The notes beneath the pieces are model-generated. The model was not told the DNA's origin and searched no databases. It saw only the letters and a list, made by a program, of their open reading frames with translations. A stretch of DNA of 64,000 nt, taken from JANQJA01 sp040880285. GTDB taxonomy: Bacteria > Pseudomonadota > Gammaproteobacteria > Pseudomonadales > Azotimanducaceae. How positions within the stretch are numbered: the first letter of the stretch is position 1; every line of letters begins with the position of its first letter. The stretch lies in contig JBBDIT010000067.1 of the NCBI GenBank assembly GCA_040880285.1, positions 1 to 64,000 on the forward strand. Direction: 5' to 3'. The translations under genes and the position numbers were made by a program. Shown here piece after piece: positions 8,236 to 16,783 of this stretch.

Positions 8236-9798
8236 TTAAGCCCCAGGCCCCGCATTGATGATTTCGGCTGACACGTCGAATCGCTTGAAATTTTCAACAA
8301 ACCTGGCAGCAAGCTCTGCGGCCGCACGGTCATACGCTGCCGGGTCCGACCAGGTATTGCGCGGGTTCAATAGTTTACTGTCCACACCTGCAAGCTCAGA
8401 TGGCACATCGAGATTGAGTGCATCGAGATGTTCGGTCGCAACGTTTTTGATTTCACCATTTTGAATTGCCGCGATAATCCTGCGAGTGGTTGGAATACTG
8501 AAACGCTCGCCCCCTTCACCGGCAGAGCCACCAGTCCAGCCGGTATTGACCAGATAGACCTGGCTATCAAATTCGGCGACACGCTTGATCAAAAGATCGG
8601 CATAGACGCCTGCCGGGCGGGGGAAGAAAGGCGCGCCAAAACACGTGCTGAAGGTTGATTCGATACCACCAGACCCTCCTGCTTCGGTGGAGCCGACCTT
8701 GGCGGTATAACCACTCAAAAAGTGATAAGCGGCCGCTTCTCTTGAGAGGATCGCAACGGGCGGCAGGACACCAGTCAGATCGCAGGTCAGGAAGATAATC
8801 GAGGCGGGTTCACCGGCCCGATTCGCCTCGACCCTCCGCTCAATGTGTTCACGTGGATAACAAGCGCGACCATTTTCCGTAATACTGGTATCCGTATAGT
8901 CAGGGATACGGCTGCATTCATCCATCGCGACATTTTCGATAATGGTGCCGAAGCGAATAGCGTGCCATATCACCGGCTCATTTTCTTCGGTCAGATCAAC
9001 GCACTTGGCGTAACAACCACCCTCGAGATTGAACACAGTGCCTTTGCCCCAGCCATGCTCATCGTCACCGATCAGTTGTCGGCCAGGATCTGCCGATAGA
9101 GTGGTCTTGCCGGTCCCGGATAACCCAAAGAATAAGGCAACGGAGCCATCTTCCCCTGCATTGGCGGCGCAATGCATGGGTAAGACATCCTTTTCTGGTA
9201 ACAGGAAATTTTGCACAGAGAACATGGACTTCTTCATTTCACCCGCGTATTTCATGCCGGCCAGCAAAACTTTACGTTGTGCAAAATTGATAATCACGCA
9301 ACCGTCGCTGTTGGTACCGTCACGTTCCGGGTCACACTCGAAATTGGCGGCATTCAGGATCTTCCATTCTTCCTTGACTTTCGGGTTGTAAACTTGCGGC
9401 GAGATAAATAACGCCTGGCCAAACAGGTTGTGCCAGGCCGTTTCAGTTGTCATCACAACTGGCAGGTAGTGCTCCGGGTCTGCCCCCACATGCAGGTTCG
9501 ATTTAAAACGGTTACGTTCGGACAGATAATCGCTGACGCGTTGCCAGAGGGCGTCAAACTTTTCCGGTTCAAATGGGCGATTAACGGGGCCCCAGTCGAT
9601 GGCATCAGCGGTACTGGGCTCCTGCACAATAAATCGGTCGAGTGGATGGCGTGAAGTGCGTTTGCCGGTATAGACGACCAGGGCACCGTTATGCGCAAGC
9701 TTGCCCTCCTGGTTTTGAATCGCCGTTTCAATCAGCTGCGCCCGGTCGAGGTCCGTAAACGTCTGGGCCGAGGTTTCTATCTCCTCAATTGCTTGCAT
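8236..9798 (-). CDS. pckA: Phosphoenolpyruvate carboxykinase (ATP)
   Basis: 520 residues of the ATP-dependent type (E. coli 540): converts oxaloacetate plus ATP to PEP and CO2 at the entry to gluconeogenesis. Visible motifs are YTGKRTSRHPLDRF, the PCK signature around MHCAANAGEDG, P-loop GLSGTGKTTLS, metal-binding LIGDDEHGW, and NTGWTGGSAGEGGERFS near the C-terminus. With isocitrate lyase elsewhere in the window it supports growth on acetate or fatty acids. Two direct copies of TCTGTGAG (9811 and 9838, 27 bases apart) lie just upstream of the start, a possible regulatory site. Confidence 0.95.
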   Translation of the reverse strand: MQAIEEIETSAQTFTDLDRAQLIETAIQNQEGKLAHNGALVVYTGKRTSRHPLDRFIVQEPSTADAIDWGPVNRPFEPEKFDALWQRVSDYLSERNRFKSNLHVGADPEHYLPVVMTTETAWHNLFGQALFISPQVYNPKVKEEWKILNAANFECDPERDGTNSDGCVIINFAQRKVLLAGMKYAGEMKKSMFSVQNFLLPEKDVLPMHCAANAGEDGSVALFFGLSGTGKTTLSADPGRQLIGDDEHGWGKGTVFNLEGGCYAKCVDLTEENEPVIWHAIRFGTIIENVAMDECSRIPDYTDTSITENGRACYPREHIERRVEANRAGEPASIIFLTCDLTGVLPPVAILSREAAAYHFLSGYTAKVGSTEAGGSGGIESTFSTCFGAPFFPRPAGVYADLLIKRVAEFDSQVYLVNTGWTGGSAGEGGERFSIPTTRRIIAAIQNGEIKNVATEHLDALNLDVPSELAGVDSKLLNPRNTWSDPAAYDRAAAELAARFVENFKRFDVSAEIINAGPGA

Positions 9799-9928
9799 TG
9801 TCTTATCCTGTCTGTGAGCGCATCGGGACCAATCCCGTCTGTGAGCCGCGATTATGCCAAATTCGAGCGGATGGCGGGTACCACCGAATAGCTACTATTC
9901 CGACCGGCATCACTTCGGGTTGGACCTG

Positions 9929-10357
9929 TTACGACGGGTCGAGATTCTTCTTCTGGAAGTCATGGATCTGGCGCCGGTCCCGCTTGTCCGGGCGACCCGC
10001 AGGAGCTATATGTGCACCTGCCAATTTGCGTTGCACGGCTTCTTTCTCGCGCCGGGCCACGCTCTCGCTGGTTTCCTGGTACAGCGCCTGCGCCTCGGTT
10101 GCCCCGCGGCGCTGGTCAGACAGCGCCTTGACGACAACAATCTTTTCATCCCAGCCCTGGCGAATCTTCAGTTCATCACCGCGTTGTAGTTCCCGGCTGG
10201 CTTTTGCCCGCGCGCCGCCGAGATGAACCTTACCACCATCTATCGCTTCTTTCGCCCTGGCACGAGTGCGAAAGAATCTTGCGGCCCAGAGCCATTTATC
10301 AAGTCGAACTCTTTCCACCAAATCATTCCACCAAATCATTCCACTAATGGATTGCAT
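9929..10357 (-). CDS. hslR: Hsp15 family S4-domain RNA-binding protein
   Basis: 142 residues. An N-terminal S4 domain reads VRLDKWLWAARFFRTRARAKEAIDGGKVHLGG, followed by the Hsp15-specific DQRRGATEAQALYQETSESVARREK segment and a basic tail. Hsp15 binds free 50S subunits carrying a nascent chain, to rescue them. The first 13 residues come partly from a 13-base tandem repeat; the protein could start at the second Met (residue 7), so the N-terminus is uncertain. It is 130 bases upstream of pckA on the same strand. Confidence 0.88.
   Translation of the reverse strand: MQSISGMIWWNDLVERVRLDKWLWAARFFRTRARAKEAIDGGKVHLGGARAKASRELQRGDELKIRQGWDEKIVVVKALSDQRRGATEAQALYQETSESVARREKEAVQRKLAGAHIAPAGRPDKRDRRQIHDFQKKNLDPS
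10313..10344. repeat. 13-base tandem repeat at the start of hslR
   Basis: TTCCACCAAATCA is repeated at 10313-10325 and 10326-10338, followed by the first six bases of a third copy. It covers the codons for the first residues of hslR and supplies more than one possible start codon. Confidence 0.85.
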
Positions 10358-10637
10358 CGAGTAAAGGCGCTAACTAAAGGTCCTGATCGAGGGCCCAATT
10401 CAGAGGTACCACCCATTGATCTTGCCACTTCCGGCATAGTATCAAATTCATTCTTCTGGACGTCACCTCGAATGTTATTGATTCATATTCATAAAGGAAA
10501 TGGCTGTCGCTTTCATAGTAAGCCGAGTTACCATCCTGATATCGTGGTTTGAAAGGTCTGTGGGCAATAATGAATATTTTCAGGAATGTTCACCTTCGCC
10601 CGGACGCCCATTTTCCAACAAGCCTGGGTCCAATTAC

Positions 10638-11459
10638 ATGCAAGCCCTGGTAACAGAACTGAGCCATATTGCGCGACTGGCTGGCGCCGCGATCCTGGAA
10701 GTGTACGAACAGCAGGATCACGGCGTGGAAACCAAGGACGATGACTCGCCGCTCACGGCGGCGGATCTTGCATCGCACCGGCTAATCGTGGGCGAACTGA
10801 CGCGGCTGTATCCGGACATTCCGGTGTTGTCCGAGGAGTCCACTGCGATTAGTTGGGAAGAGCGTTCGACCTGGAACCAATACTTCCTCATTGACCCGCT
10901 GGATGGCACGAAGGAATTTATTTCCCGAAACGGTGAATTCACCGTCAATATCGCCCTCATCGAACAAGGTGATCCGACTGCAGGGGTCGTTTTCGTGCCC
11001 GTCAAGAATATCTTGTACGCCGGTTTTCAAGGTGATGTGCCAACAGCCTATGTTGAGCGGGAAAGGAGCGTCACACCGATCAAGACCCGGGCGGTATCTG
11101 GCGATAAGCTCACGATCGTTGCCAGTCGGCGCCATGGTGGGGATGCCCTCGCAGGTGTGATGGCGGTGCTGGAACAGGAATTTACCGTGGTAGAAACACT
11201 GAATATGGGGAGTTCGCTCAAGCTCTGCCTGGTGGCTGAAGGTTATGCCGACTTTTATCCACGGCTTGCACCAACGTCGGAGTGGGATACCGCGGCCGCC
11301 CACGCGGTGGTACTGGCGGCTGGCGGTAAGGTTGTGGATACCCGCTTTGAGCCACTTCGATATAACACCAAAGCAGATTTATTGAATCCGTTTTTTTATG
11401 TGATCGGTGATCCCGCCTGGCCGTGGGAGAGCGTTCTCGCAAAAGTACGACCCGGCTAA
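10638..11459 (+). CDS. cysQ: 3'(2'),5'-bisphosphate nucleotidase
   Basis: 273 residues from the ATG at 10638 (MQALVTELSH); the frame is open to 10500 but only this start gives the family N-terminus. The inositol-monophosphatase fold shows its metal sites in order: SEES after YPDIPVL, DPLDGTKEFI (the IMPase signature DPLDGT), and SEWDTAAAHAV near the C-terminus. CysQ removes the 3'-phosphate of PAP left from sulfate assimilation. Neighbours (hslR, DUF35/thiolase) are unrelated, so it is probably its own unit. Confidence 0.92.
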   Translation: MQALVTELSHIARLAGAAILEVYEQQDHGVETKDDDSPLTAADLASHRLIVGELTRLYPDIPVLSEESTAISWEERSTWNQYFLIDPLDGTKEFISRNGEFTVNIALIEQGDPTAGVVFVPVKNILYAGFQGDVPTAYVERERSVTPIKTRAVSGDKLTIVASRRHGGDALAGVMAVLEQEFTVVETLNMGSSLKLCLVAEGYADFYPRLAPTSEWDTAAAHAVVLAAGGKVVDTRFEPLRYNTKADLLNPFFYVIGDPAWPWESVLAKVRPG

Positions 11460-11489
11460 TTCATTCAAGTACAGGTATAAGGAGTCATC

Positions 11490-11912
11490 ATGGCTGACAA
11501 GTCACGTTTGCCACTACCCGTGCCCACACCCGAAACCGCACATTTCTGGGAAGGTACGAAATCCGGGGAACTGCGGTTACAACGATGTGACGCCTGCAGT
11601 GAGATTTATTTCCCGCCACGGCCGTTTTGTCCTGTATGTTCGTCCCGATCGGTCTCGATATTTGCGGCCAGCGGTAAAGCGACGCTCTACAGCTATGTCA
11701 TCAACGAGCGCTCCCATCCGGCCATAGATGCGCCCTACTCGATCGCGGTGGTCGAGCTGGAAGAGGGCCCGCGAATGATGACCAATATTGTAGACACACC
11801 CCAGACGCCGGAAGCACTTGAGCTGGACATGGCGCTTGAAGTCACGTTTGACGCGGTTAGCGATGAGATTTCATTACCCTATTTTCGCCCTGCCGGTGGA
11901 GGTGAGACATGA
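11490..11912 (+). CDS. DUF35 zinc-ribbon/OB-fold acyl-CoA-associated protein
   Basis: 140 residues. A helical N-terminus (FWEGTKSGELRLQRC) precedes a rubredoxin-like zinc ribbon with Cys pairs CDAC and CPVC, then an OB-fold containing YSYVINER and PYSIAVVELEEGPRM. DUF35 proteins pair with thiolase-like proteins and act as their partner subunit or substrate channel. That is the arrangement here: the thiolase-like gene begins inside its stop codon (ATGA overlap). A strong ribosome site (AAGGAG) lies 7-8 bases before the ATG at 11490. Confidence 0.88.
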   Translation: MADKSRLPLPVPTPETAHFWEGTKSGELRLQRCDACSEIYFPPRPFCPVCSSRSVSIFAASGKATLYSYVINERSHPAIDAPYSIAVVELEEGPRMMTNIVDTPQTPEALELDMALEVTFDAVSDEISLPYFRPAGGGET

Positions 11913-13057
11913 AGCCTGGCAGCATTGCGATAGTCGGCGCGGCGGAAACCACTGAACTGGGTAAAATTCCCGACGTCAGTCAGATCCAACTGCACGCGGA
12001 TGCGGCATTAAATACACTTGTGGATGCGGGTCTTACGGCCAGCGACATAGACGGCATTGCAACCGCCGGTGAATCCCCGACGGCACTGGCCCACTATCTT
12101 GGAATCGTCCCCACCTGGGTGGACGGTACTGCCGTAGGCGGTTGTTCATTTATGTTGCATGTTCGACATGCAGCGGCGGCCATCAATGAAGGCTTGTGTT
12201 CTACCGTCCTGATCACCCACGGAGAGAGCGGACGCTCCAATGTGGGGCGCGGCGGCTTTCGTGGAGGTGGTGGCGGGGCAACCTTGCCCGGCCAGTTTGA
12301 GGCCCCCTACGGCGTTATGGGACCGACCACGACCTTCACTATCCCGTTTCTGCGGTATATGAAGGAGACCGGGGTCACCCTGGAACAGCTGGCCATGGTT
12401 GCCGTGGTGCAGCGTGAATGGGCCGGAATGAACCCGCGGGCCTCTTATCGTGACCCGATCACGGTCGAGGATGTCATGAATGACCGGATGATCGCCTATC
12501 CTTTCACCAAGCTTGAGTGTTGCCTTGTCACCGATGGTGGTGGCGCCCTGATTCTGACTTCGGCTGACCGCGCAAAGGATTTCCCCCACAAACCGGTTTA
12601 TATCCTGGGTACGGGTGAAAGCGTCGAGACTCCGATGGTCAGCCAGATGGAAGACTTCACCACTTCCCGGGCATTTCGAGTGTCAGGCAAGAAAGCGTTC
12701 GATGAGGCCGGTATCTGCCAGGCGGACGTGGATCACCTCATGATTTACGACGCCTTTGCACACTTGCCATTGTACGGTCTTGAAGACCTTGGATTCTGTG
12801 AGCGAGGTGAGGCGGCTTCATTTATCTGGGACCGTAACACGGCGCCGGGGGGCAAATTACCACTTAATACCAATGGTGGCGGGCTCAGCTATATGCACTC
12901 GGGAATGTATGGCATGTATGCCTTGCAGGAAAGCGTACGTCAATTGCGCGGCACGGCACCGGCCCAGGTCGACGGTGCCAAGGTATCCATTGCGCATGGT
13001 GTTGGGGGCATGTTTGCGGCCAGTGGCACGGTAATTATGTCGAACCAGAAGCCTTGA
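11909..13057 (+). CDS. Thiolase-like protein (SCP-x/lipid-transfer type)
   Basis: 382 residues of the non-classical thiolase branch that pairs with DUF35 partners (SCP-x-thiolase, steroid side-chain aldolase/thiolase relatives). Family features: an N-terminal SIAIVGAAETTELG strand, HADAALNTLVDAGL, GTAVGGCSFMLH with a Cys at the usual nucleophile region, LECCLVTDGGGALIL, and a C-terminal NTNGGGLSYMHSGMYGM and SIAHGVGG. Overlap with the DUF35 gene means one transcript and probably one complex. It could cleave a beta-ketoacyl-CoA or perform a retro-aldol step on a side-chain CoA ester; sequence alone does not separate these. Confidence 0.85.
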   Translation: MKPGSIAIVGAAETTELGKIPDVSQIQLHADAALNTLVDAGLTASDIDGIATAGESPTALAHYLGIVPTWVDGTAVGGCSFMLHVRHAAAAINEGLCSTVLITHGESGRSNVGRGGFRGGGGGATLPGQFEAPYGVMGPTTTFTIPFLRYMKETGVTLEQLAMVAVVQREWAGMNPRASYRDPITVEDVMNDRMIAYPFTKLECCLVTDGGGALILTSADRAKDFPHKPVYILGTGESVETPMVSQMEDFTTSRAFRVSGKKAFDEAGICQADVDHLMIYDAFAHLPLYGLEDLGFCERGEAASFIWDRNTAPGGKLPLNTNGGGLSYMHSGMYGMYALQESVRQLRGTAPAQVDGAKVSIAHGVGGMFAASGTVIMSNQKP

Positions 13058-13111
13058 GACGGATTCCGGGAAAGCCTTTTGGAATAGGCGGTAGCGGGGA
13101 GATTGGTCTCG

Positions 13112-13180
13112 GCTAGCCAAGCTGTACGCGCATCCATCCTGCCGAGGAGAATACTGTATATACATACAGCTTGGGCTAGC
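13112..13180. repeat. Inverted repeat flanking and overlapping a LexA-like box
   Basis: GCTAGCCAAGCTGTA (13112-13126) is mirrored by TACAGCTTGGGCTAGC (13165-13180), differing by one inserted base, with 38 bases between. The right arm shares bases with the LexA-like site. Could be a large stem-loop or part of a lost element end. Confidence 0.65.
13154..13169. promoter_or_regulatory. LexA (SOS) box
   Basis: CTGTATATACATACAG matches the gammaproteobacterial LexA consensus CTGT-N8-ACAG with the alternating AT core, and is preceded by TA as in the extended consensus. The nearest gene reading away from it is rpoD, 610 bases downstream. Confidence 0.6.
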
Positions 13181-13546
13181 GAGGGTTGTAAATATACCGG
13201 CAAAATTCGGATAAGGAAAGGGCTGAAAAGTGGAGATTCCTTCCCGCAAACTGTCTTGACTTTTAGGAAAAAAATCTAAGGTTATGAATTCCTAAGAGAA
13301 TCCGTTTCCCGCTGCACGCGTAGTAACGATTCAGTCCTGGAAGAAAATTTTTCACGTGGATTGCCCTTGCCATGGCACGCTTGTTGGTTATCTTTGGCGG
13401 AGTCCAGCTCCCACCTCTTCACGCGGGCCACGACCGAATCAACTCGCCTTTTGAAAAACCGACGAACGGATGGGATAAGCGGCAACTTTCTTGCACTCAA
13501 CGGTAGGATCGTATGCAGTAATTTTTCTTTTTTTTTGAAATAGTTA

Positions 13547-13575
13547 TGGACAAGAAAGAGGCAGGTAAAGATAAT
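13547..13575 (+). promoter_or_regulatory. Sigma-70-type promoter for rpoD
   Basis: TGGACA (13547-13552), 17-base spacer, GATAAT (13570-13575). A transcript would begin near 13582 and give a leader of about 195 bases before rpoD. Confidence 0.5.
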
Positions 13576-13778
13576 AGAAACCCATCCAGTATAGCGAGGA
13601 TGCACCGTCTGGCTACGATAGTATACGAGCCCTTCCAGTGGTTGTACAGAAAGACGTCACTTCCCCCTTTAATTTCAGGTATTCGACGCCATATAACAAG
13701 AACGAAAAAGGAGGCGCGCTTTCCCAAGTATCGATTTTCCTGTTTTTACCTCAAGTCAACTAACGGAGCTCACGCCCT

Positions 13779-15695
13779 ATGACTAGCCACGCCCGCGAAG
13801 GAGACTTCGACTCTATCCTGGAAGATGACTCACTGGATGAATCACCCCAGGACCTCGACCTCGAGGCTGAATCCCTTATAGACAATGACCTGGATGCCGA
13901 CGATGACGACGAAGATGGCTCCGGGCAATCGCAGCTGAAGCGCTTGATCGAAAAAGGTAAGGACCAGGGATATCTCACTTATGACCAGTTGACGGAATCC
14001 CTGCCAGAGAGCGTAACTGAATCTGACGAATTCGAGAACATCGTGCAGATGTTCGAAGAGATGGGGATTACCGTCTATGATCACGCGCCGGAAGGGGACC
14101 TCAAGGAAGATGAGGAAGAGATCAACGTTGACCCTGCCGCCTTGGCAGCGATTGATTCGGTGGTCGGCAAGACCATGGATCCGGTCCGGATGTACATGCG
14201 TGAAATGGGCACCGTTCCGCTTCTGACCCGTGAGGGCGAGATTACGATTGCCAAGCGCATCGAAGAGGGTATTCGTGAAACGATGACAATCCTTTCCCGA
14301 TATCCGGGTGTAGTTGAGCGGGTACTAACCGAATACGATCGGGTCATTGAAGAGGAAGCTGAGCTGACAGCGATTATCAGTGGCTTTCTCGATCCGGAAG
14401 ATATTATCCCGGACATGTCGGAAGTCGCTGAAGCGAAATCGTCGGGTAACTATGAGGCCAGCGAAGCAGATGAACCTAACAAGGGTTTGAATGAAGAGCT
14501 TGCCCATGAACGTTTCGCGCTCATCCAGAAAAACCACGACAAATTACAGAAGCTGATTGCCAAACACGGGCGTGCTGATAAAAAGACCCAGGCAGGCTTT
14601 GATGCCCTGGCGGAAGTGTTTTGTACCTTGAAACTGGTGCCTGCAGTGATGGATCCGCTACTCGATCTGGTCAGGGATGACATGCAGAGCATTCGTGATC
14701 AGGAGAAGATGATTCGTGACCTGTGTGTCGACAAAGCGAAGATGCCGAAAGAGCAGTTCCTGGCGCAGTTCGTTGGGCATGAAGTCGAGGTTGACTGGCT
14801 CGATCGCGAGATTGCAGCGGATCATGAATATTCTGAAAGTTTGCAGCGCTACCGGATCTCGATCCGTCACGCGATCAAGATTATCAAGAAGATTGCTGAT
14901 CGCACCGGCCTTGAGATGTCCGAGATCAAGGACATCAATCGACGATTGTTCGTGTCGGTAGGCAAAACCCGTGCTGCCAAGAAAGATATGATCGAGGCAA
15001 ACCTTCGTCTGGTTATTTCTATTGCCAAAAAGTATACCAACCGTGGTCTGCATTTTCTTGATTTGATTCAGGAAGGCAACATCGGCTTGATGAAAGCAGT
15101 GGATAAGTTTGAATACCGTCGAGGTTTCAAGTTCTCAACCTATGCGACATGGTGGATCCGTCAGGCAATTACGCGGTCTATCTCTGACCTGGCGCGGACA
15201 ATTCGTGTACCGGTTCATATGATGGAAACGGTGAACAAGCTCAATCGCCTGACCAGGCAATTGATCCAGGAACTGGGCCGCTCACCGACTATTGAAGAAC
15301 TCAGCGTAAAGATGGAATTACCTGAAGACAAGGTCCTAAAAGCCCTGGATGTTGCCAAGCAACCGATCTCTCTTGAGACGCCGGTGGGTGATGATGACGA
15401 TTCGACCATGTGGAACCTGGTGAGTGACACGTCGGTTGAATCACCGATGGATCATGCGACTGACGAAGGTTTGCGCGAAACCACCACCAGTGTGCTGACG
15501 GCCCTGACGGAGCGAGAAGCCAAGGTGCTTCGTATGCGGTTCGGGATTGATATGAATACCGATCACACCCTCGAGGAAGTCGGCAGGCAATTTTCTGTCA
15601 CACGTGAGCGGATTCGCCAGATCGAGGCCAAGGCGTTGCGCAAACTTCGCCATCCGGCCCGGTCTGAACAACTTCGAAGTTTTATTGACGCGTAA
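13779..15695 (+). CDS. rpoD: RNA polymerase primary sigma factor (sigma-70)
   Basis: 638 residues. Region 1.1 begins near residue 48 (QSQLKRLIEKGKDQGYLTYDQL), region 1.2 with DPVRMYMREMGTVPLLTREGE, then the large non-conserved region, region 2 (RLVISIAKKYTNRGL, GFKFSTYATWWIRQAI), region 3 and region 4.2 (TLEEVGRQFSVTRERIRQIE). Ahead of region 1.1 is an extra, very acidic stretch of about 45 residues (DDSLDESPQDLDLEAE..., DADDDDEDG) absent from E. coli. The start has a GGAG site about 9 bases upstream. The usual rpsU and dnaG neighbours are missing. A strong terminator follows directly. Confidence 0.96.
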   Translation: MTSHAREGDFDSILEDDSLDESPQDLDLEAESLIDNDLDADDDDEDGSGQSQLKRLIEKGKDQGYLTYDQLTESLPESVTESDEFENIVQMFEEMGITVYDHAPEGDLKEDEEEINVDPAALAAIDSVVGKTMDPVRMYMREMGTVPLLTREGEITIAKRIEEGIRETMTILSRYPGVVERVLTEYDRVIEEEAELTAIISGFLDPEDIIPDMSEVAEAKSSGNYEASEADEPNKGLNEELAHERFALIQKNHDKLQKLIAKHGRADKKTQAGFDALAEVFCTLKLVPAVMDPLLDLVRDDMQSIRDQEKMIRDLCVDKAKMPKEQFLAQFVGHEVEVDWLDREIAADHEYSESLQRYRISIRHAIKIIKKIADRTGLEMSEIKDINRRLFVSVGKTRAAKKDMIEANLRLVISIAKKYTNRGLHFLDLIQEGNIGLMKAVDKFEYRRGFKFSTYATWWIRQAITRSISDLARTIRVPVHMMETVNKLNRLTRQLIQELGRSPTIEELSVKMELPEDKVLKALDVAKQPISLETPVGDDDDSTMWNLVSDTSVESPMDHATDEGLRETTTSVLTALTEREAKVLRMRFGIDMNTDHTLEEVGRQFSVTRERIRQIEAKALRKLRHPARSEQLRSFIDA

Positions 15696-15699
15696 AAAT

Positions 15700-15720
15700 G
15701 GGGGCATCGCCCCCTTTTTT
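15700..15720 (+). terminator. Intrinsic terminator of rpoD
   Basis: Perfect GGGGGC/GCCCCC stem with a 3-base loop (15700-15714) followed by six T, five bases after the rpoD stop. Confidence 0.92.
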
Positions 15721-15804
15721 ATTGACCCTTGTAATCAACGGTACCATCGCCAGAGAAGTGCTGGCACCCTCCTGTATATCACTGGCTTTGCGAGGGACCT
15801 AAGC

Positions 15805-16224
15805 ATGCAATTTTTTCGCGACATTTTCAGTGGTCGGCCCATCTGGATGAGTGCAGTGATGGTGTTCTGTGCCTATATGACCTTCATTTACCTGCCTTTT
15901 GATATCTTCTATAAGCCGGTGGAACAGGATCAGGAGGTTTGGTTTGGACTGATGTTGACCGGCTGGGCGGCAAAAATAACAGCACCTTTGCACTGGTTGA
16001 TCTATGGTTTTGGCTTCTATGGATTTCTGAAAATGAAGCCCTGGATGTTCCCGTGGGCCTCGTTATATGTCCTCCAGATCGCGATCGGTATGTTCGTCTG
16101 GTCAGTGACAGATTCACGGGGCAGCGGTTATGTATTGGGGGCAATCGCAGCGATTCCGTTTTCGATCCTGGCCACGGCACTTTGGGTGTACAAGGACGCG
16201 TTTGACGATGGCGCTGCAGGGTAG
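15805..16224 (+). CDS. Hypothetical four-helix membrane protein
   Basis: 139 residues from the ATG at 15805 with GAGGGA about 8 bases upstream; the frame is open further back but overlaps the end of rpoD. Four hydrophobic segments are visible: IWMSAVMVFCAYMTFIYLPF, ITAPLHWLIYGFGFYGFL, FPWASLYVLQIAIGMFVW and YVLGAIAAIPFSILATALWVY. Only short loops lie between. I recognise no catalytic motif. It stands alone between the rpoD terminator and the MarR gene. Confidence 0.7.
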   Translation: MQFFRDIFSGRPIWMSAVMVFCAYMTFIYLPFDIFYKPVEQDQEVWFGLMLTGWAAKITAPLHWLIYGFGFYGFLKMKPWMFPWASLYVLQIAIGMFVWSVTDSRGSGYVLGAIAAIPFSILATALWVYKDAFDDGAAG

Positions 16225-16240
16225 TAGTTGCTTTAAGTGC

Positions 16241-16267
16241 GCTAACGTCATTATAGAAATGGTTAGC
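16241..16267. promoter_or_regulatory. Possible operator upstream of the MarR gene
   Basis: GCTAAC (16241-16246) and GTTAGC (16262-16267) form a dyad around a TTATAG sequence that could be a -10 element, 55 bases before the MarR start. A second CCAGT/ACTGG dyad follows at 16267-16291. Suggestive of autoregulation only. Confidence 0.3.
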
Positions 16268-16322
16268 CAGTCGAATTATTTGGTACACTGGATTTTGTTC
16301 TCACAGACTGCGGATCCCGGGC

Positions 16323-16775
16323 ATGAAGGACATGAAATTGCTTCGCACAGTGCTGTACCTGCACCACAAGCTCGAACGTGCCTCCCGGTCGTTTGATGTT
16401 TCCATCAGTCAATACCGAATGCTGTATTACCTCAGTCATGGTCCGCGTCGTGCGGCTGAACTTGCGAGTGAAAGTAGTATCCGTAAGCCCAGCATTACTT
16501 CCCTGATCAACACGCTGGAGTCCCGGGGATGGATCTCGCGTGAAGGGGATCCGGCGGACCGTCGGGCCATCTCGATACGCATTACGCAGGAAGGCACTGC
16601 CATCATGAAGGCATTCGAACGCCATCTACAGGATTCGCTGGTCGAGTACCTGGGGGCTGAGGCCGCCGCAGACGCAGAAGGGCAGATCGAGCCGCTGTTT
16701 GAGCTCTGGAATGACAGGCGCAAGTTGCGAATCAAACAGTGGATGCAAGCGTCGAAAAAGGACAAGACTTCCTGA
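16323..16775 (+). CDS. MarR-family transcriptional regulator
   Basis: 150 residues. The winged helix is clear: ISQYRMLYYLSHGPRRAAELASESSIRKPSITSLINTLESRGWISREGDPADRRAISIRIT, with the recognition helix (RKPSITSLINTL) and the DxRR wing typical of MarR. Flanking helices form the dimer interface. The next gene, a START-domain protein, begins right after (or overlapping) its end on the same strand and is its most likely target or partner, along with itself. Confidence 0.88.
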   Translation: MKDMKLLRTVLYLHHKLERASRSFDVSISQYRMLYYLSHGPRRAAELASESSIRKPSITSLINTLESRGWISREGDPADRRAISIRITQEGTAIMKAFERHLQDSLVEYLGAEAAADAEGQIEPLFELWNDRRKLRIKQWMQASKKDKTS

Positions 16776-16783
16776 CAGTGTTC

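Larger units (their letters stand above)
13058..13778. other. 720-base non-coding region upstream of rpoD
   Basis: More AT-rich than its surroundings, and with no ORF I can support. It contains an imperfect inverted repeat (13112-13180) overlapping a LexA-like box, a TTAGGAA/TTCCTAA dyad (13263-13295), a T-run (13521-13537) and a good sigma-70-type promoter at 13547-13575 about 200 bases before rpoD. Short frames at 13372 (44 residues) and 13547 (78 residues, running into rpoD) lack convincing ribosome sites and protein-like composition. Confidence 0.6.

Noticed and set aside
13372..13782. Short frames at 13372 and 13547 as possible SOS-controlled peptides below the LexA box
   Set aside because: No convincing ribosome sites, no hydrophobic toxin-like helix, and the second runs into rpoD. 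Left as non-coding.
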